Origin: Chaetoderma sp. LZ-2023a
Taxonomy: Eukaryota > Mollusca > Caudofoveata > Chaetodermatida > Chaetodermatidae
Assembly (NCBI GenBank): GCA_034401795.1
Contig: CM067374.1
Span: 136,986,508-137,050,507, forward strand
Direction: 5' to 3'
Length of the DNA: 64,000 nucleotides
Shown here: one piece after another, positions 21,983 through 32,194 of the stretch
Numbering within the stretch: position 1 is the first letter of the stretch
How the letters are laid out: every line of letters starts with the position of its first letter
Translations under genes and position numbers: made by a program
Notes under the pieces: model-generated
Seen by the model: only the letters and a program-made list of their open reading frames with translations
What the model was told of the DNA's origin: nothing
The model's database searches: none

Positions 21983-24480
21983 GTCTGGCGCACCACCTTT
22001 AGGTGTATTATCCGAGAATATCTAGAATCCGCAAATTACTGGAGTTTTCCATTAATTATATATTATATTATATACACACACGCAAACGATCATTAAATCT
22101 GACATTTATGTACATGCATGTACACACGCAAGTGATTTTCCTATCTATATAGGTAAATGGTCACAGTTCATAGATGAGTAAATTTATGTTCACCAGACGC
22201 GTAAATGAGTTCATTGTTATTGAAATACATGTAGGAGCATCCAGAAAGCATAAGGTGCACCATATTTTTCTATGTGCAATTGACTTTAATTATACTAACT
22301 TGATATTTTATAATGCAAGCTTTGTTAGGTAATTCATTTCATTTAAGAGATGGTTACGTCTGATATGAAGTTTATAGCAGAGTTTCCTGGAGATGGATTC
22401 GATTTTCGACATTGAATCGCTTCCAATCAGGCCAAACAAGAGAGTTGTGGCGAGTAACATCTGGAGAATAAGATTCTCATCCTTGTTATTAATTCTCAGC
22501 TATCTGCCGCCACTAGATGTTCGATTTCCGCTATATGGATGCTTCTGATATCTGCAAATTCTGGACACTGAACTAGGAAATGCATACGGTCTTCTATAAC
22601 GTTCTTACAAAAAGGACAGGCATCATTCTCATATTGATTAAATTTGGATCTATGTGCTTGCAGATAGTATGTACCGGTTAGTAACCTTGCCTTGATGACG
22701 GCACGTTTTACATCATATGTATTTGCTGTCACTGTTGACCAGATCGGATGTGGCCTTCCGATATCAAGGATGTCAACATTCACAAACCGGGCTGATGATT
22801 TCTGCTTAATGTCTTCCTTTAGCATCTCTAGGACTACTGTGTTTACAGCCTTTTGGACATGACGCTTCCATACACATTTAGGTGATGGGTCTTGTAGCAG
22901 CAGGTGAGCTGATGGTAATTGATATTTTTGTAAAATCAATTCGACATCTTGAAACCAACTGAGTCTGCCTTTTCTTTTCATAACGAGCTGCCGAATTGCT
23001 AACTGTTGTTCGACGGAGCCTTCACTCCTTAGTATTGCACCAAGTAATGTCAGCTTCTTCTTTTCAATTTGCACCTCTATCGGCAGTGCACCGAGAAGTA
23101 AATATGCCAGTGAATTTGCACAACTATTTGGAAGTGATTGCAATTGCTTTACGGATTTCCTTTCATGTGTAGTGATCTGACTCATTTCCTTCTTTGGTAT
23201 AATTAATGCCTCCAGTCCATACGTACATTGTGGTATTACATATGTTGACCATAGTTTTATACTGACAATTGGGCTTAGTCCATTAATTCCATGAAAGCCA
23301 GCACCCATCAATGAATAAGCTGTTGCACGAGCTTTTCTTATAATTTCTTTGCCTAGGCCACTTTTGTCGTCTGTTCTTATTAGTCCCAGATGTTTATATT
23401 CCTTTACCTCATCCATCTTTTCTTCATTTAGTGTCCATTCATATTCTGTTTCTTTGCCTTGATTGAAAACCATCACTTGGCTTTTGGCAATGCCATTAAC
23501 ATACCGTTCTTTATTTGCATGCATTGTTGCAGCATTCAGTCCCACCTATAACCCATCTGGGGATGTATCTAGGACTGTCTTATCATCACATAGTGTTATT
23601 GAACCCAGATATATTGAACAATTATGTAGACCAGTTGCTGTTTGCTCAAGTAATTTTAGTAGCGGATCCTCATGGTTTATGAAAATCAGGAGATGTGACC
23701 CCACCTTGTAGAAGGCCTTGTTTGACAGCAAACTTTCTACTTCTATGTCCCTCCCACTTGACTTGTGCCGACATGTTTCTGTACATTTCATTCGCAACCA
23801 ACCATAGCTTCCCTGTTATACCGAGGAGGTAAAGACGACGCAATAATGAAGAATGCCAGATAACATCAAAGGCTTTCTGTGTATCCATAAAGCCAACATA
23901 GCAGGGCACTTTATTTTCTCTGCATTCCGCTATAACTTTAGTCATTAGTACTGCTGCAACTGATGGTGATTTTCCAGGTGTGAAACCAAATTGTAGATTA
24001 CTTTGGCTTTCTACAATCAATGGTCTAATGCGTTTAAGGTAAAGCTTCTCAAAGACTTTTCCCACTATGGATGTCAGTGTGATTTTCCTGTAATTATCTG
24101 GGATCGTCACTGGCTTTCCTGCCTTCTTATGGATTGATGTAATCAGACCAGTTTTAAATGCATCTGGATATATGCCTTCGGCTATGATCTTATTATACAG
24201 TATCAGAAGAGTGTGGATTAATAAGACACCACCATGTTTTAGGTGCTCTGATGAGAGTCCATCAGAATCTGAGGCCTTTTTCAGGTGTAGCTCATTCACA
24301 GCACTGTTTACATTATCCCACGTGAAGGGATCTGGACTGGAATGATCATCACCACAGATAGATTTAATGTCGGTTATATCATCCTCAACCTGATCTTTAT
24401 ATGCCTTATTAAATGTGGGGTTTTCCTTTGGTGTTCCTAGCTCTTCAAAGTAAGTTGCCCATCCTTCTATTATATCATTT
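21983..24480 (-). mobile_element. 5'-truncated LINE inserted in TTAA copy 2
   Basis: CCATCT occurs at 21977-21982 and 24481-24486, and the uninterrupted copy 1 has a single 'GCCATCTTGGCG' (in reverse) at this place. These borders are therefore well supported, with a 6-bp target duplication. The element reads on the minus strand and begins inside the reverse transcriptase, lacking any endonuclease. Its 3' end is at the left, with an AT-rich stretch near 22060. Confidence 0.82.
22496..24480 (-). pseudogene. Non-LTR reverse transcriptase, broken
   Basis: Reading leftwards: 'EGWATYFEELGTP', then VNELHLKKASDSDGLSSEHL, 'YRKITLTSIVGKVFEKLYL', LQFGFTPGKSPSVAAV, and the first catalytic box VGFMDTQKAFDVIWHSSLL, then QGLLQGGVTSP. 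A frame change follows near 23690, and the second catalytic box appears as SITLCDDKTV, where Tyr-x-Asp-Asp is usual. A stop lies just before 23545, then a long frame (VFNQGKETEYEWTLNEEKM to the end) carries a C-terminal Cys/His cluster, CPFCKNVIEDRMHFLVQC. The element copied itself by target-primed reverse transcription; this copy cannot make the full protein. The clade is not settled (Jockey/CR1-like group likely). Confidence 0.85.
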
Positions 24481-25334
24481 CCATCTTGCCGGAAAAATTA
24501 ATATTCATGTATTCCTGACCAATCAGACGCATCAATCTTATAGCACGTGATACGGTGTTGCCAATAACGGGTAATGAGCTTGGTACTCGTATATTAGATA
24601 CGGGTACAATAACGTTCTCTCACGATCTTTCACGATAAATGATTCCTATTTGGGACGCCGCTACGAAAAAATGTCTGATGCTATAGAATCTTAGTGTAAA
24701 ACGTTCGCGTTCGCTTTTTAAATGGCTGAGTGCACCCAGCAATGCTACATAGCATAAAATCTGCCATTTATTCACTGAGAAACCCTGGTATGTGTTCGAT
24801 TATGTATAAAGGAATTATTCAACATTGAATGAGGCCTCTCCCCCCCAAATCATGACCAGAATTTCTCGAAATTTTACAGTACCATGACACAATATGATTG
24901 TCATTTTCACATCTTATCGGGTGAAAACCTTCACGAAACTTTGGTATCTGTTAGTTTTAATACCATTGTGATTAAATTTATCAATGGCACTTGTAAAATT
25001 TAAAAAAAAATCGATAAACTTTGCAAAAATAGACCAATGTATTTATCCTATAAGGTGTGGCCATTTTGAGAGGCATGTTGACTAACTAAAATATATTTTA
25101 TTCATAGAAATTTTATATGTACTTAAAGGTATTTTATTGCCCTTTCTAATGATATATAGTTTTATATATAGTGATCTGTTACTTTGCCAAAAATAGTTAA
25201 TATAGTTGTCATAGTAGCACTACGCCGCTATCACTCCACTACGGCTTATAGGCTAGGTTTCTAAGCAAGTTTCTAGCTTTTGGCCGTATGGGTTCTAGCA
25301 CTTTTTTTGTAAATTCTTGGTAGGGCCCAGAGGG

Positions 25335-25398
25335 TTAAATGCAAATGTTTCAAATGCTAATGGGGCAGATGAGTGTCACAGGCCCTTGGGCCTCTTGT
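25335..25398 (+). mobile_element. 3' end of a CACCTGG-type tandem-repeat element
   Basis: 'AAATGCAAATGTTTCAAATG', 'CTAATGGGGCAGATGAGTGT', 'CACAGGCCCTTGGGCCTCTT', then GTT. The hairpin GGCCCTTGGGCC followed by TCTTGTT also ends the elements at 38265-38335 and 54850-54942. The rest of this copy lies on the far side of the TTAA transposon. Confidence 0.55.
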
Positions 25399-26050
25399 TA
25401 TCTCACCTGGCCCGAAGGGCCAAGTGAGATGCCATGGGGACCGTCTGTCCATTAACCACTTGGCGAATTTCAACCAAATTTGGCTGGAATACTTACCCTA
25501 TGGTCGTAGGCACCAGAAGTTCCATTTGGAATTTTGATTCATCAACTTTTTGGCTGAAAATCTGAGATTTTATGAAAAATGTACTGGAAATTGCCAAATT
25601 GCTTCTCCTTACCATTCTGAGCGATGATGGTAGGTTCCAGAAGTTCCATTCGGCATTTTGATTCATCAATTTTTTGGGTGAAAATCTTAGATTTTATGAA
25701 AAATGCACTGTGAATTGCCGAATTGCTTCTTCTTACCATTCTGAATGATTTTAACCAAATTTGGCTGAAAGGATCGTATGGTCATATATAGGCTCTAGAA
25801 CATCAATTTGAAATTTTGATTCATCAACTTTTATGGTGAAAATCTTAGATTTTATGAAACATGTACCGGAAATTATCAAATTGCTTTTCTCCTTACCATT
25901 CGGAGCAATGTCGACCAAATTTGGCTGAAGGGATCCTGTGGTGATGTGCTCTAGAACTCCATTCAGAATTTTGATTCGTCAATTTTTGGGTGAAAAGCTT
26001 AGATTTTATGAAAAATTTACAGGAAATGGTCAAAATGCTACTCCCCATAG
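25399..26050 (+). mobile_element. CACCTGG-type tandem-repeat element, 5' portion
   Basis: It begins ATCTCACCTGGCCCGAAGGG, a hairpin-bearing start shared in part with 50126 and 61826. About four repeats of roughly 150 bp follow, with the core 'TTCAACCAAATTTGGCTGGA', 'GAATTTTGATTCATCAA' and 'TTAGATTTTATGAAAAATG'. Nonautonomous; no ORF. The layout (conserved 5' end, tandem core, 3' hairpin, no target duplication seen) resembles helentron-derived elements of bivalves, which is inference. Confidence 0.55.
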
Positions 26051-26200
26051 CAGGGATGCGGTAATAGTAATATGTACTAGTAATTGTAATAGGCTATGTA
26101 ATAGTAATAGAAATAGATTATAAATTTTGTGGTGTAATAGTAATAGATTGTAAAGTAATAGGTAATAGCCTATTACTTATCTATTACAGGCGTTGTGTTT
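26051..26200. mobile_element. hAT-style terminus and TAATAG-rich stretch
   Basis: CAGGGATGCGGTAATAGTAA starts a run of TAATAGTAATAG-type sequence that ends 'TAGCCTATTACTTATCTATT'. CAGGGATG starts are common in hAT elements. The partner terminus was not found. Confidence 0.4.
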
Positions 26201-27329
26201 TAAATTTTAAGAAATTATGATATGTAGGCAGCAACAAATTTCAATTAAATTATCCGCAAAACAATCAGTACGAATTTAACTATAGTAATATTATAAAACA
26301 ATTATCATCTGCAACACACAGAATGAAATATGGTAAATATAGTGGAGTGAATTTGTTTGCTATGACTGTGGAGTACTAGTGTTTATCCATTTACTCTTGA
26401 ATGGCTGGCTTACATATGAAAGAACAGAGAATTTAGGAATTTGAAATTATCAGTGGTCATGGGGTTAACCATTTCAACTCTACAAGCTAGACGTGACCTA
26501 CAAAATACATCTCATGATTTACCAATATTCTGCTGAATATTTTATAAAATAATTTCCATATACCTTGCTGATGTTACCTAATCCAATATCAACATTGAAT
26601 CAAGTTAAGTTTTAAAATGAGGCATTGGTGTTGTATGGTTAAATGAACAAGTGAGATATATAACATTGTGAGAACATGCTTAGACAAAATAGCTTATTAA
26701 CCCTTTTATCAATGTAATCGTCTCAATTTGAAAACAACCATACAGTTAAGCAGCTGAATATTTTGAAATTAATTTGACTGGAAGTTTTGCTGCCTTAAGT
26801 AGCAAGAGCTTTGAATCAAATTAATTTCAAAATATTTAACAAAATATTTCTTACAACTTAAAGAATATATTTATGTCTTGCCTTGTCTGTATAGTTGAAA
26901 GTGGTAATGCCTTTCATCAATAGAGATCATTATCACACTATGGGACAATTACACAATAGTTGAAACTTTAATTGCTCTGATGCAGTGAGCACAGCTAGAT
27001 GTCTGGATGATGAAAGAGTGTGAAAAAATGGATAAATTCATTCAAGCATACATAACCTATCTAGGCTGAAATAGTTCTACCCAGCTATGAGTTCACCTGA
27101 GAAACCATTTGCTGCTTAAAACAACAATCTATTCACTAACATTTTATAATATGGAATTTTACCCATTCCTTCCAGTTAAACGGTCAGGATATTTTACCAT
27201 TGTTAAAGGGGTAAGACATATTCTGACTTGCACTCTAATTTGGGGCCATACTAAGCTACATGTACAGTACAGCTCATAAAAATAAAATATTTCCAAAACT
27301 AAAAAAAAATGTACTGTTAATTATTTTGA
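26200..27329. other. AT-rich intron sequence with one 80-bp palindrome
   Basis: The only structure I see is the palindrome at 26750-26838: 'TGAATATTTTGAAATTAATT' mirrored by 'AATTAATTTCAAAATATTTA'. No exon or element end recognised elsewhere. Confidence 0.5.
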
Positions 27330-27440
27330 AGATAATGGACCGTTCCAGTTTTAGCTATGCCCCGCCCATCTCTAGCTAAGCCATATTGGGATCGATCGAT
27401 CCTTGAACTGTCGGACCATCAATTTCCAGAAAACTATATT
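27330..27440 (-). repeat. Composite dispersed repeat, reverse fragment
   Basis: 'CCAGTTTTAGCTATGCCCCG', 'CCCATCTCTAGCTAAGCC' and 'GGGATCGATCGATCC' are the reverse of the block at 3945-4035. Confidence 0.7.
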
Positions 27441-27664
27441 TTCACATCATGAGAAGAATTCAGAGGTTAGATATCCCCCTCCCCCCCCACTCTTTACAAA
27501 TGACACATTTGTTAGTTAGCCTACAAGCTGAACACAGATGGCAAGGGTGGGGGAAGAATCTAGCCTTCATAGCTTCAGACAAGATGGACATGACTTCTGA
27601 AAGGGAAGGGATACGAAGACTGAGTATTATAGTTTGCAAAATCTTGTTAATTGACTATTAGTAC

Positions 27665-28870
27665 AAAACAAGAACAAACTCGAGAGAAGACATCCACTTT
27701 TATTACAGACAACCCTGACGGGACAGCTGACTTCTCTAGTTAATAATAACCAATCACAACCAGGATCCCAAATTAAGAAAGAGAGAGAGAAAGATTATGA
27801 CTATCTAGATATCTCTCCACCATCATAATAAAGGGTGATAAACACATCACAGACTTCTCTAAACTAAGATTATGACATCAAGGAAAGAGAAAAAACTCTG
27901 GTTGATTATGACATCAAACCTCAATGCAAAAGCTCCTTCAAGGAGAGGGGACACCAGAAAATAATGCAAGAAATATCTAAATATTAAAGACATTCATACC
28001 TCCCGAATAATATAATATCAAATTATATATATTCAAGAACCCATGCACACACGAGAGAATACAGTGCAATAACAAAAAGCAGCAGAAAATTGTGATTATT
28101 TTCAAATAATTATGTGCCATAACTAATAAACTCCATTAGCCTGAGCACAGGCAAGCATCCTCTTGTGCAGGAGAACACGTCCATCCATCCGCCGAGACTC
28201 CTCTTCCAGAAGAACTGATGAAGGGGATGGGACAAAAGGAACGAGATATTTCCTTTATTAATTTAATATATCTCCAACCCGTAGACATATCACGATGATA
28301 AGTAAAAAAGAGACGTGAACAACCTTCAAGAGAAGAACAGGAATCCTTATTCATACATAAGTCGAACCTGTAAACACAAAGCACAAGAGATTAATAGCCC
28401 TAGGCACTGGGAAAAAATTTAACAAGGATTCCCAACGCCTGAAAACGCGGTACCGCTGAAACGGCCGCGACGAAAACCGGTAACAAATAAAAGTTACAAG
28501 TCTTAGATAAATATACGGAACAATATCACCTTAGCAGATGAAGGGGACTCCTCCAACACTTTTGCATCAGCCATGATGGAATAGGATGATATAATATAGT
28601 GAAAATTCTCAATAGAGTGCCTGTGAAGATTTTTCACAAGTTGCTTTCAGCCAATATATTAGAAAAATGGAAGTACCAGTGTGTGCATGCACAGTGGGCG
28701 GGGTCTGTCATGTGCATGACTGTGTACATCCACCTGCCCATTAGGGGCACCTAACTTTTTATAATTCTGAATATTATTGAATTTAGAGCCGATATACTAG
28801 TATATCAAGAGTGTTAGGGAGGTACGTATGTCATCTCACTCGTGAAAAAGAAATTTGATAAATTTTCTTA
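27665..28870 (-). mobile_element. DIRS-like relic, 5' end only, minus strand
   Basis: Reading on the minus strand from 28870: a terminal repeat with 'CGTACCTCCCTAACACTCTT', 'GGTGCCCCTAATGGGCAGGT' and 'CTAATATATTGGCTG', the same motifs as the intact element but clearly diverged. It is followed by a gag start at 28574 and a Cys-containing stretch at 28136-28384. No reverse transcriptase or right repeat is found, so it is truncated. The left border near 27665 is approximate. Confidence 0.7.
28530..28574 (-). pseudogene. First gag exon of the DIRS relic
   Basis: Fifteen codons, MADAKVLEESPSSAK, followed by 'gtgata' as donor. It mirrors the exon at 4628-4678. Confidence 0.5.
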
Positions 28871-28879
28871 GTACAGGTT

Positions 28880-28956
28880 AGCTGTTGAATATTCTGAAAC
28901 TAATTTGATTGGCTGCTGTTGCTGCCCAGTCAAATGAGTTGCAAAATATTCAATGG
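28880..28956. repeat. 80-bp palindrome (GTTGAATATTTTGAAA family)
   Basis: 'GCTGTTGAATATTCTGAAAC' ... 'CAAATGAGTTGCAAAATATT' with the centre 'GCTGCTGTTGCTGCC'. Other copies or halves are at 3880-3915, 12310-12370, 15535-15580, 20080-20130, 21265-21340, 26750-26838, 29095-29150, 29728-29765, 29888-29925, 30088-30167, 31677-31730, 49800-49872, 54165-54245 and 55420-55475. Confidence 0.85.
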
Positions 28957-29325
28957 CATGTTTATTAATTAGTAAAGACATACAATTCGGTTAACACTTA
29001 GTCTGTCATCAATTAAGCATTCGTGACAAACTTATCTTGATTATGATGTCTTCCTACACATCACGTAGTTGATTATGATATCATATGATTGATGGATAAA
29101 CTGGAAAGCTCCATTGGATTCCAAATTATGTTCAAAATATTCAATAAAACATTTTGAATTGTGCTCAAGATAATACTAACTAATATGTTTCAGTTGTTGT
29201 TTTGGAACCATGTTAACTTATTTATGAGTTGTACGATATACTCATGCTAATCTGATGTTTGACCGACTTTCTCAGGATGGAATATTTCTTGCTGACCCAT
29301 TGTCTCACGTGTGCCTCATTTTCAG

Positions 29326-29464
29326 GAACAGGTACGGTAACTATGAACTTGACTTTCACAGCGATGCCAATGATATTCTGAATCCTGAGACACAAACACT
29401 CGATCGATCAACCATGGAGCGACCGCTTATTGATACATCACCCACCTACAGGAAAAGTCTCCGG
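29326..29464 (+). CDS. MORC3/4: MORC exon D: start of the transducer region
   Basis: The acceptor is 'cattttcag' and the donor 'CTCCGG|gtcagg'. The G at the start completes the Gln codon left by exon C, and the exon then reads NRYGNYELDFHSDANDIL and PTYRKSLR, ending in phase 0. This matches the acidic linker of MORC proteins between the ATPase core and the 'LRxYxSILYLKP' transducer strand. The exon is 139 bp. The linker itself is poorly conserved, so the identity comes from its ends, phase and position. The donor GTCAGG is weaker than the others. Confidence 0.85.
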
Positions 29465-29529
29465 GTCAGGATCATTTAACTCTGTACAGGACAAATTTGG
29501 TCAGGAAAAACTAAATAATTCTTTATTGA

Positions 29530-29660
29530 ATGTCCATCTGCAGGTAGAGTTTTTTTAAAACTTTACCACTGGAATGACTGGCTCGATTATTGAGCCAGCG
29601 ATTCCAGTGGTAAATTTTCAAAAATACTTCACTTTACCTGCAAATGTACATTCTTCAAGA
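29530..29660. repeat. 125-bp foldback repeat, copy 7
   Basis: 'TTTACCACTGGAATGACTGG' and 'CTCGATTATTGAGCCAGCGA' mirrored by 'TTCCAGTGGTAAATTTTC'; ends in 'CCTGCAAATGTACATTCTTC'. It lies just after exon D. Confidence 0.9.
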
Positions 29661-29934
29661 CCACTGCAGAGGCCAGATTTTACCGACTTAACCATTAAAA
29701 GATTAAAGTATTAACGCATATGATGGGAAATCTGTTGAATATTTGAAAATACTTTGACTGGAAGCATAAGTTATCATCGTGAATTTGCATCATAGCGAGA
29801 TCATGTAGACATTGCGTCGTGTAGGCGTTATCATATACAGTACAGTGGAGATATAAATTGAAATGTTTCTAAAATGGAATAAAATACTGTTGAATATTTT
29901 TAAACATAATTCACCTTTCCAGAGTACCCACCCA

Positions 29935-30290
29935 TCATTTGAAGTTATAATAAACTGCGCGATGTGTAGAATGACATCATAATGAATGACGTCATGAATG
30001 ATGTCAATAAGTACGTCACGAACGCATATTTGAAGACAGTCTATGCGTTGTTGTACAAATTGTTTGCTTTTACTATTTAATAAATATTCTGTTGAATATT
30101 TTGAAACTAATTTGACTTGGCGCTGTTGCACCCAGTCAAATTAGTTACAAAATATTCAACAGCTTCCCTGTATAGTTTTCAGGAAATTGATAGCTAGGGC
30201 ACTTGGGGATCGATCAATCCCAACACGGCGAGGTGTGGGTGGAGCTTAGCTAGTGATGGGTGGGGCATAGCTAAAAATGGAAAAATCCAT
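29935..30290 (+). repeat. Composite dispersed repeat, copy 2
   Basis: 'GATGTGTAGAATGACATCAT', 'TTGTTGTACAAATTGTTTGC', a full 80-bp palindrome (30088-30167), 'CCTGTATAGTTTTCAGGAAA', 'GATCGATCAATCCCAACACG' and 'TAGTGATGGGTGGGGCATAG' appear in the same order as at 3715-4055. Confidence 0.8.
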
Positions 30291-30639
30291 TTCAACAATG
30301 CCTTCCAATCCAATTATATTAGAAATATTTAACAACATTTATTACTAAGTAACATGTTTCTGCTTTTGTTTTGGAAACATTTTAATGTATTTCTGAGCTG
30401 TACTTTAGCTCAATGATGCAATGCTGGATAATTAGAAAAATATTGGGTTGCCCCCAGGGGCAAGTATGTCATTTAAATTAGGTTGTCCCACTACGCTTCC
30501 AGGTTGCATTTCTGTAAATTCTGTTGAAAACATGTATTCTTGTAAGCTATACAGACTACAGAAACCTTGTAAATACCCACTCAACCATGATATTAACCCC
30601 TTATCCCTTATATCAGCCAAAAATTAATATGAGGCACCA

Positions 30640-30942
30640 CCTAATCTATCATCGCTAATTTCCTGGAAATTACCCGTAAGGTCACTCAGATCAAGCGAAC
30701 AGTTACTCTGTGTGATACCACCATCTAATCTTTCTATTGGGAAACGTGCTTTCTCTAATGCTGAACCAAAAATCTGGAATTCTCTTCCCTAAAAAATTTG
30801 GAACGGGCATACCATCGAATCATTCAAAACTCAACTGAAAACATACTTCTACAAAAACTCATTGACTAAATTCCAATCATATAAATCTTAAGCGCTTTTG
30901 AGCAGTTAATCCTGGAATTAGCGCTATATATAAATGCTTACA
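30640..30942 (+). pseudogene. LINE 3' end (CR1/L2-like), C-terminal fragment of ORF2
   Basis: One frame reads KRAFSNAEPKIWNSLP, a stop, then KIWNGHTIESFKTQLKTYFY. 'RAFSxAxPxxWNSLP' followed by 'SFKxxLKTxLF' is the conserved C-terminus of many CR1/L2/Rex-type ORF2 proteins. After the ORF comes AGCGCTATATATAAATGCTT, the typical short 3' tail of such elements, and then a microsatellite. Only the last about 300 bp are present, so this is a strongly 5'-truncated copy, as is usual for LINEs. No function. Confidence 0.75.
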
Positions 30943-30944
30943 TA

Positions 30945-31020
<76 letters not shown>

Positions 31021-31022
31021 CA
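30943..31022. repeat. (ACGC)n microsatellite, about 19 units
   Basis: An uninterrupted ACGC run beginning at the LINE tail ('GCTTACATACGCACGCACG'). It alternates purine and pyrimidine over 80 bp and is CpG-dense, so it is Z-DNA-prone. Confidence 0.95.
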
Positions 31023-31044
31023 TGACTTCTGTAGTGGTCTTAAG

Positions 31045-31178
31045 AAATGTCCATTTGCGGACAAGGAGAAGACTGTTTTTGAAAATTTACCACTGGAATG
31101 ACTGGCTCGGTAACTGAGCCAGTCATTCCAATGATAAAGCTTCAAGAACAGTTCTTTTGGTTTGCAAATGAACATTTT
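31045..31178. repeat. 125-bp foldback repeat, copy 8
   Basis: 'CCATTTGCGGACAAGGAGAA' to 'TTTGGTTTGCAAATGAACAT'; the centre CTGGCTCGGTAACTGAGCCAG is an almost perfect palindrome. It abuts the ACGC microsatellite. Confidence 0.9.
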
Positions 31179-31311
31179 CTATGAGAAAATTAAAATTTTT
31201 GTGAAAAAATTTGAGTGTTAAAGGATTGACTAAATAAAATAATTAGTCACCATGACTACATATACATGAGTACATATACATGAGTACATATACTATAGTT
31301 TCCTGCTTTCC

Positions 31312-31420
31312 TTAGCTCACCAGCTCGCTGGCTGGTGGTGTCGACATCTGCAGCCAATTTTTGTTAACTTTTTATTTGCTACAGGTCAGACCTGTATCTT
31401 GAGTTTGTCATTTCCGGTTT
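31312..31420 (+). repeat. Possible 5' end of a CACC-type element
   Basis: 'TTAGCTCACCAGCTCGCTGG' with the hairpin CCAGCTCGCTGG resembles the start 'TTAGCTCACCTGG' of the elements at 61826 and 50126. No tandem core follows. Confidence 0.35.
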
Positions 31421-31494
31421 GCGTCAGATTTAATGGTGATAGTGTCATTAAGAACAAAGTGACAGTTTTAGTTATGATAGGTTCATTAAGGATA

Positions 31495-31855
31495 GGTTTA
31501 ATGGACCTTTCCAGTTTATTCATCAATCAAATGATGTGATAATCAACTACGTGATATGTAGGATGACATCATAATCAATTATGTCATGAGTGACCTAGAT
31601 AAGTTTGTCACGAACACGTAATAGATGATGGGCTAAGCATTGTTGTACGAATTGTATGTCTTTACTATGTAATAAACATTTTGTTGAATATTTTGAAACT
31701 ACTTTAACTTGGCACTGTTGCTGCCATAGGCTTACCTGTATAGTTTTATGAAAATTATCAGGGAATTCAGGGATTGTTCGATCCCAACATGCACAATGTG
31801 TGGGTGGAGTTTACCTAGAGATGAATGGGGAATAGCTGAAACTGGATCCCTCCAT
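31495..31855 (+). repeat. Composite dispersed repeat, copy 3
   Basis: 'CAGTTTATTCATCAATCAAA', 'CTACGTGATATGTAGGATGA', 'CATCATAATCAATTATGTCA', a half palindrome at 31677-31730, and 'GATGAATGGGGAATAGCTGA'. The motif 'GATATGTAGGATGAC' is the apparent ancestor of the 17-bp satellite at 38636. Confidence 0.8.
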
Positions 31856-31885
31856 TATGATCCGTTTCTATGTTTTTGTTTCCAG

Positions 31886-32014
31886 GAATACCTGAGCATT
31901 CTGTTTTTGAAGCCGCTGATGAAAATCATACTACGAAGTGTAAAAGTGAAGACGAAGCTTGTGTCCAAGAGCTTATCAAAAACAGAGAAAGATTTCTACA
32001 AGCCGCACTGGATT
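31886..32014 (+). CDS. MORC3/4: MORC exon E: transducer (S5-like) core
   Basis: The acceptor is 'tgtttccag' and the donor 'TGGATT|gtatcc'. Forty-three whole codons read EYLSILFLKPLMKII, LRSVKVKTKLVSKSL and TEKDFYKPHWI. This is the strongly conserved MORC segment with the 'SILYLKP' strand and the 'VKTxLVSKSL' stretch, which links ATP binding to dimer closure. It is in phase 0 at both ends. A hAT-like fragment begins only 14 bp further on (32028). The assignment is secure. Confidence 0.93.
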
Positions 32015-32027
32015 GTATCCTTGTTGA

Positions 32028-32160
32028 AGGCGTGTGCGATTATTGCATTGAGTAATCATGATCGATTATTTAAGAATAATCATGATTATTCGATTAATCT
32101 GCCTGGGTACAAATTACCCAGACATAGCAACATAGTATATATGAATGATGAAAGCTGAAA
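32028..32160 (+). mobile_element. hAT-like element, left end
   Basis: 'GTGTGCGATTATTGCATTGA', 'GTAATCATGATCGATTATTT', then 'TACAAATTACCCAGACATAG' and 'AATGATGAAAGCTGAAATGG' match 1321-1470 and 39926-40030. The right half of this copy was not found; the 23-bp minisatellite follows instead. Confidence 0.65.
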
Positions 32161-32194
32161 TGGTATTTGATGTTGGAGAGGGTGTATTGGTGTG

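Larger units (their letters stand above)
18591..25334 (-). mobile_element. TTAA-flanked DNA transposon (piggyBac-like), copy 2, reversed
   Basis: TTAA lies at 18587-18590 and 25335-25338. The ends are CCTTAAGGAACCTACGAG on the left and 'GGTAGGGCCCAGAGGG' on the right, the mirror of copy 1. Homology to copy 1 runs nearly the whole length in reverse (for example 'CTCTGATCAAAG' at 12150 and 21450, and 'TACCCGTTATTGGCAACACT' at 11560 and 24560 in reverse). A 2.5-kb LINE is inserted at 21983-24480, so the element without it is about 4.2 kb. The subterminal 43-bp repeat is expanded here. No transposase gene. Confidence 0.85.
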
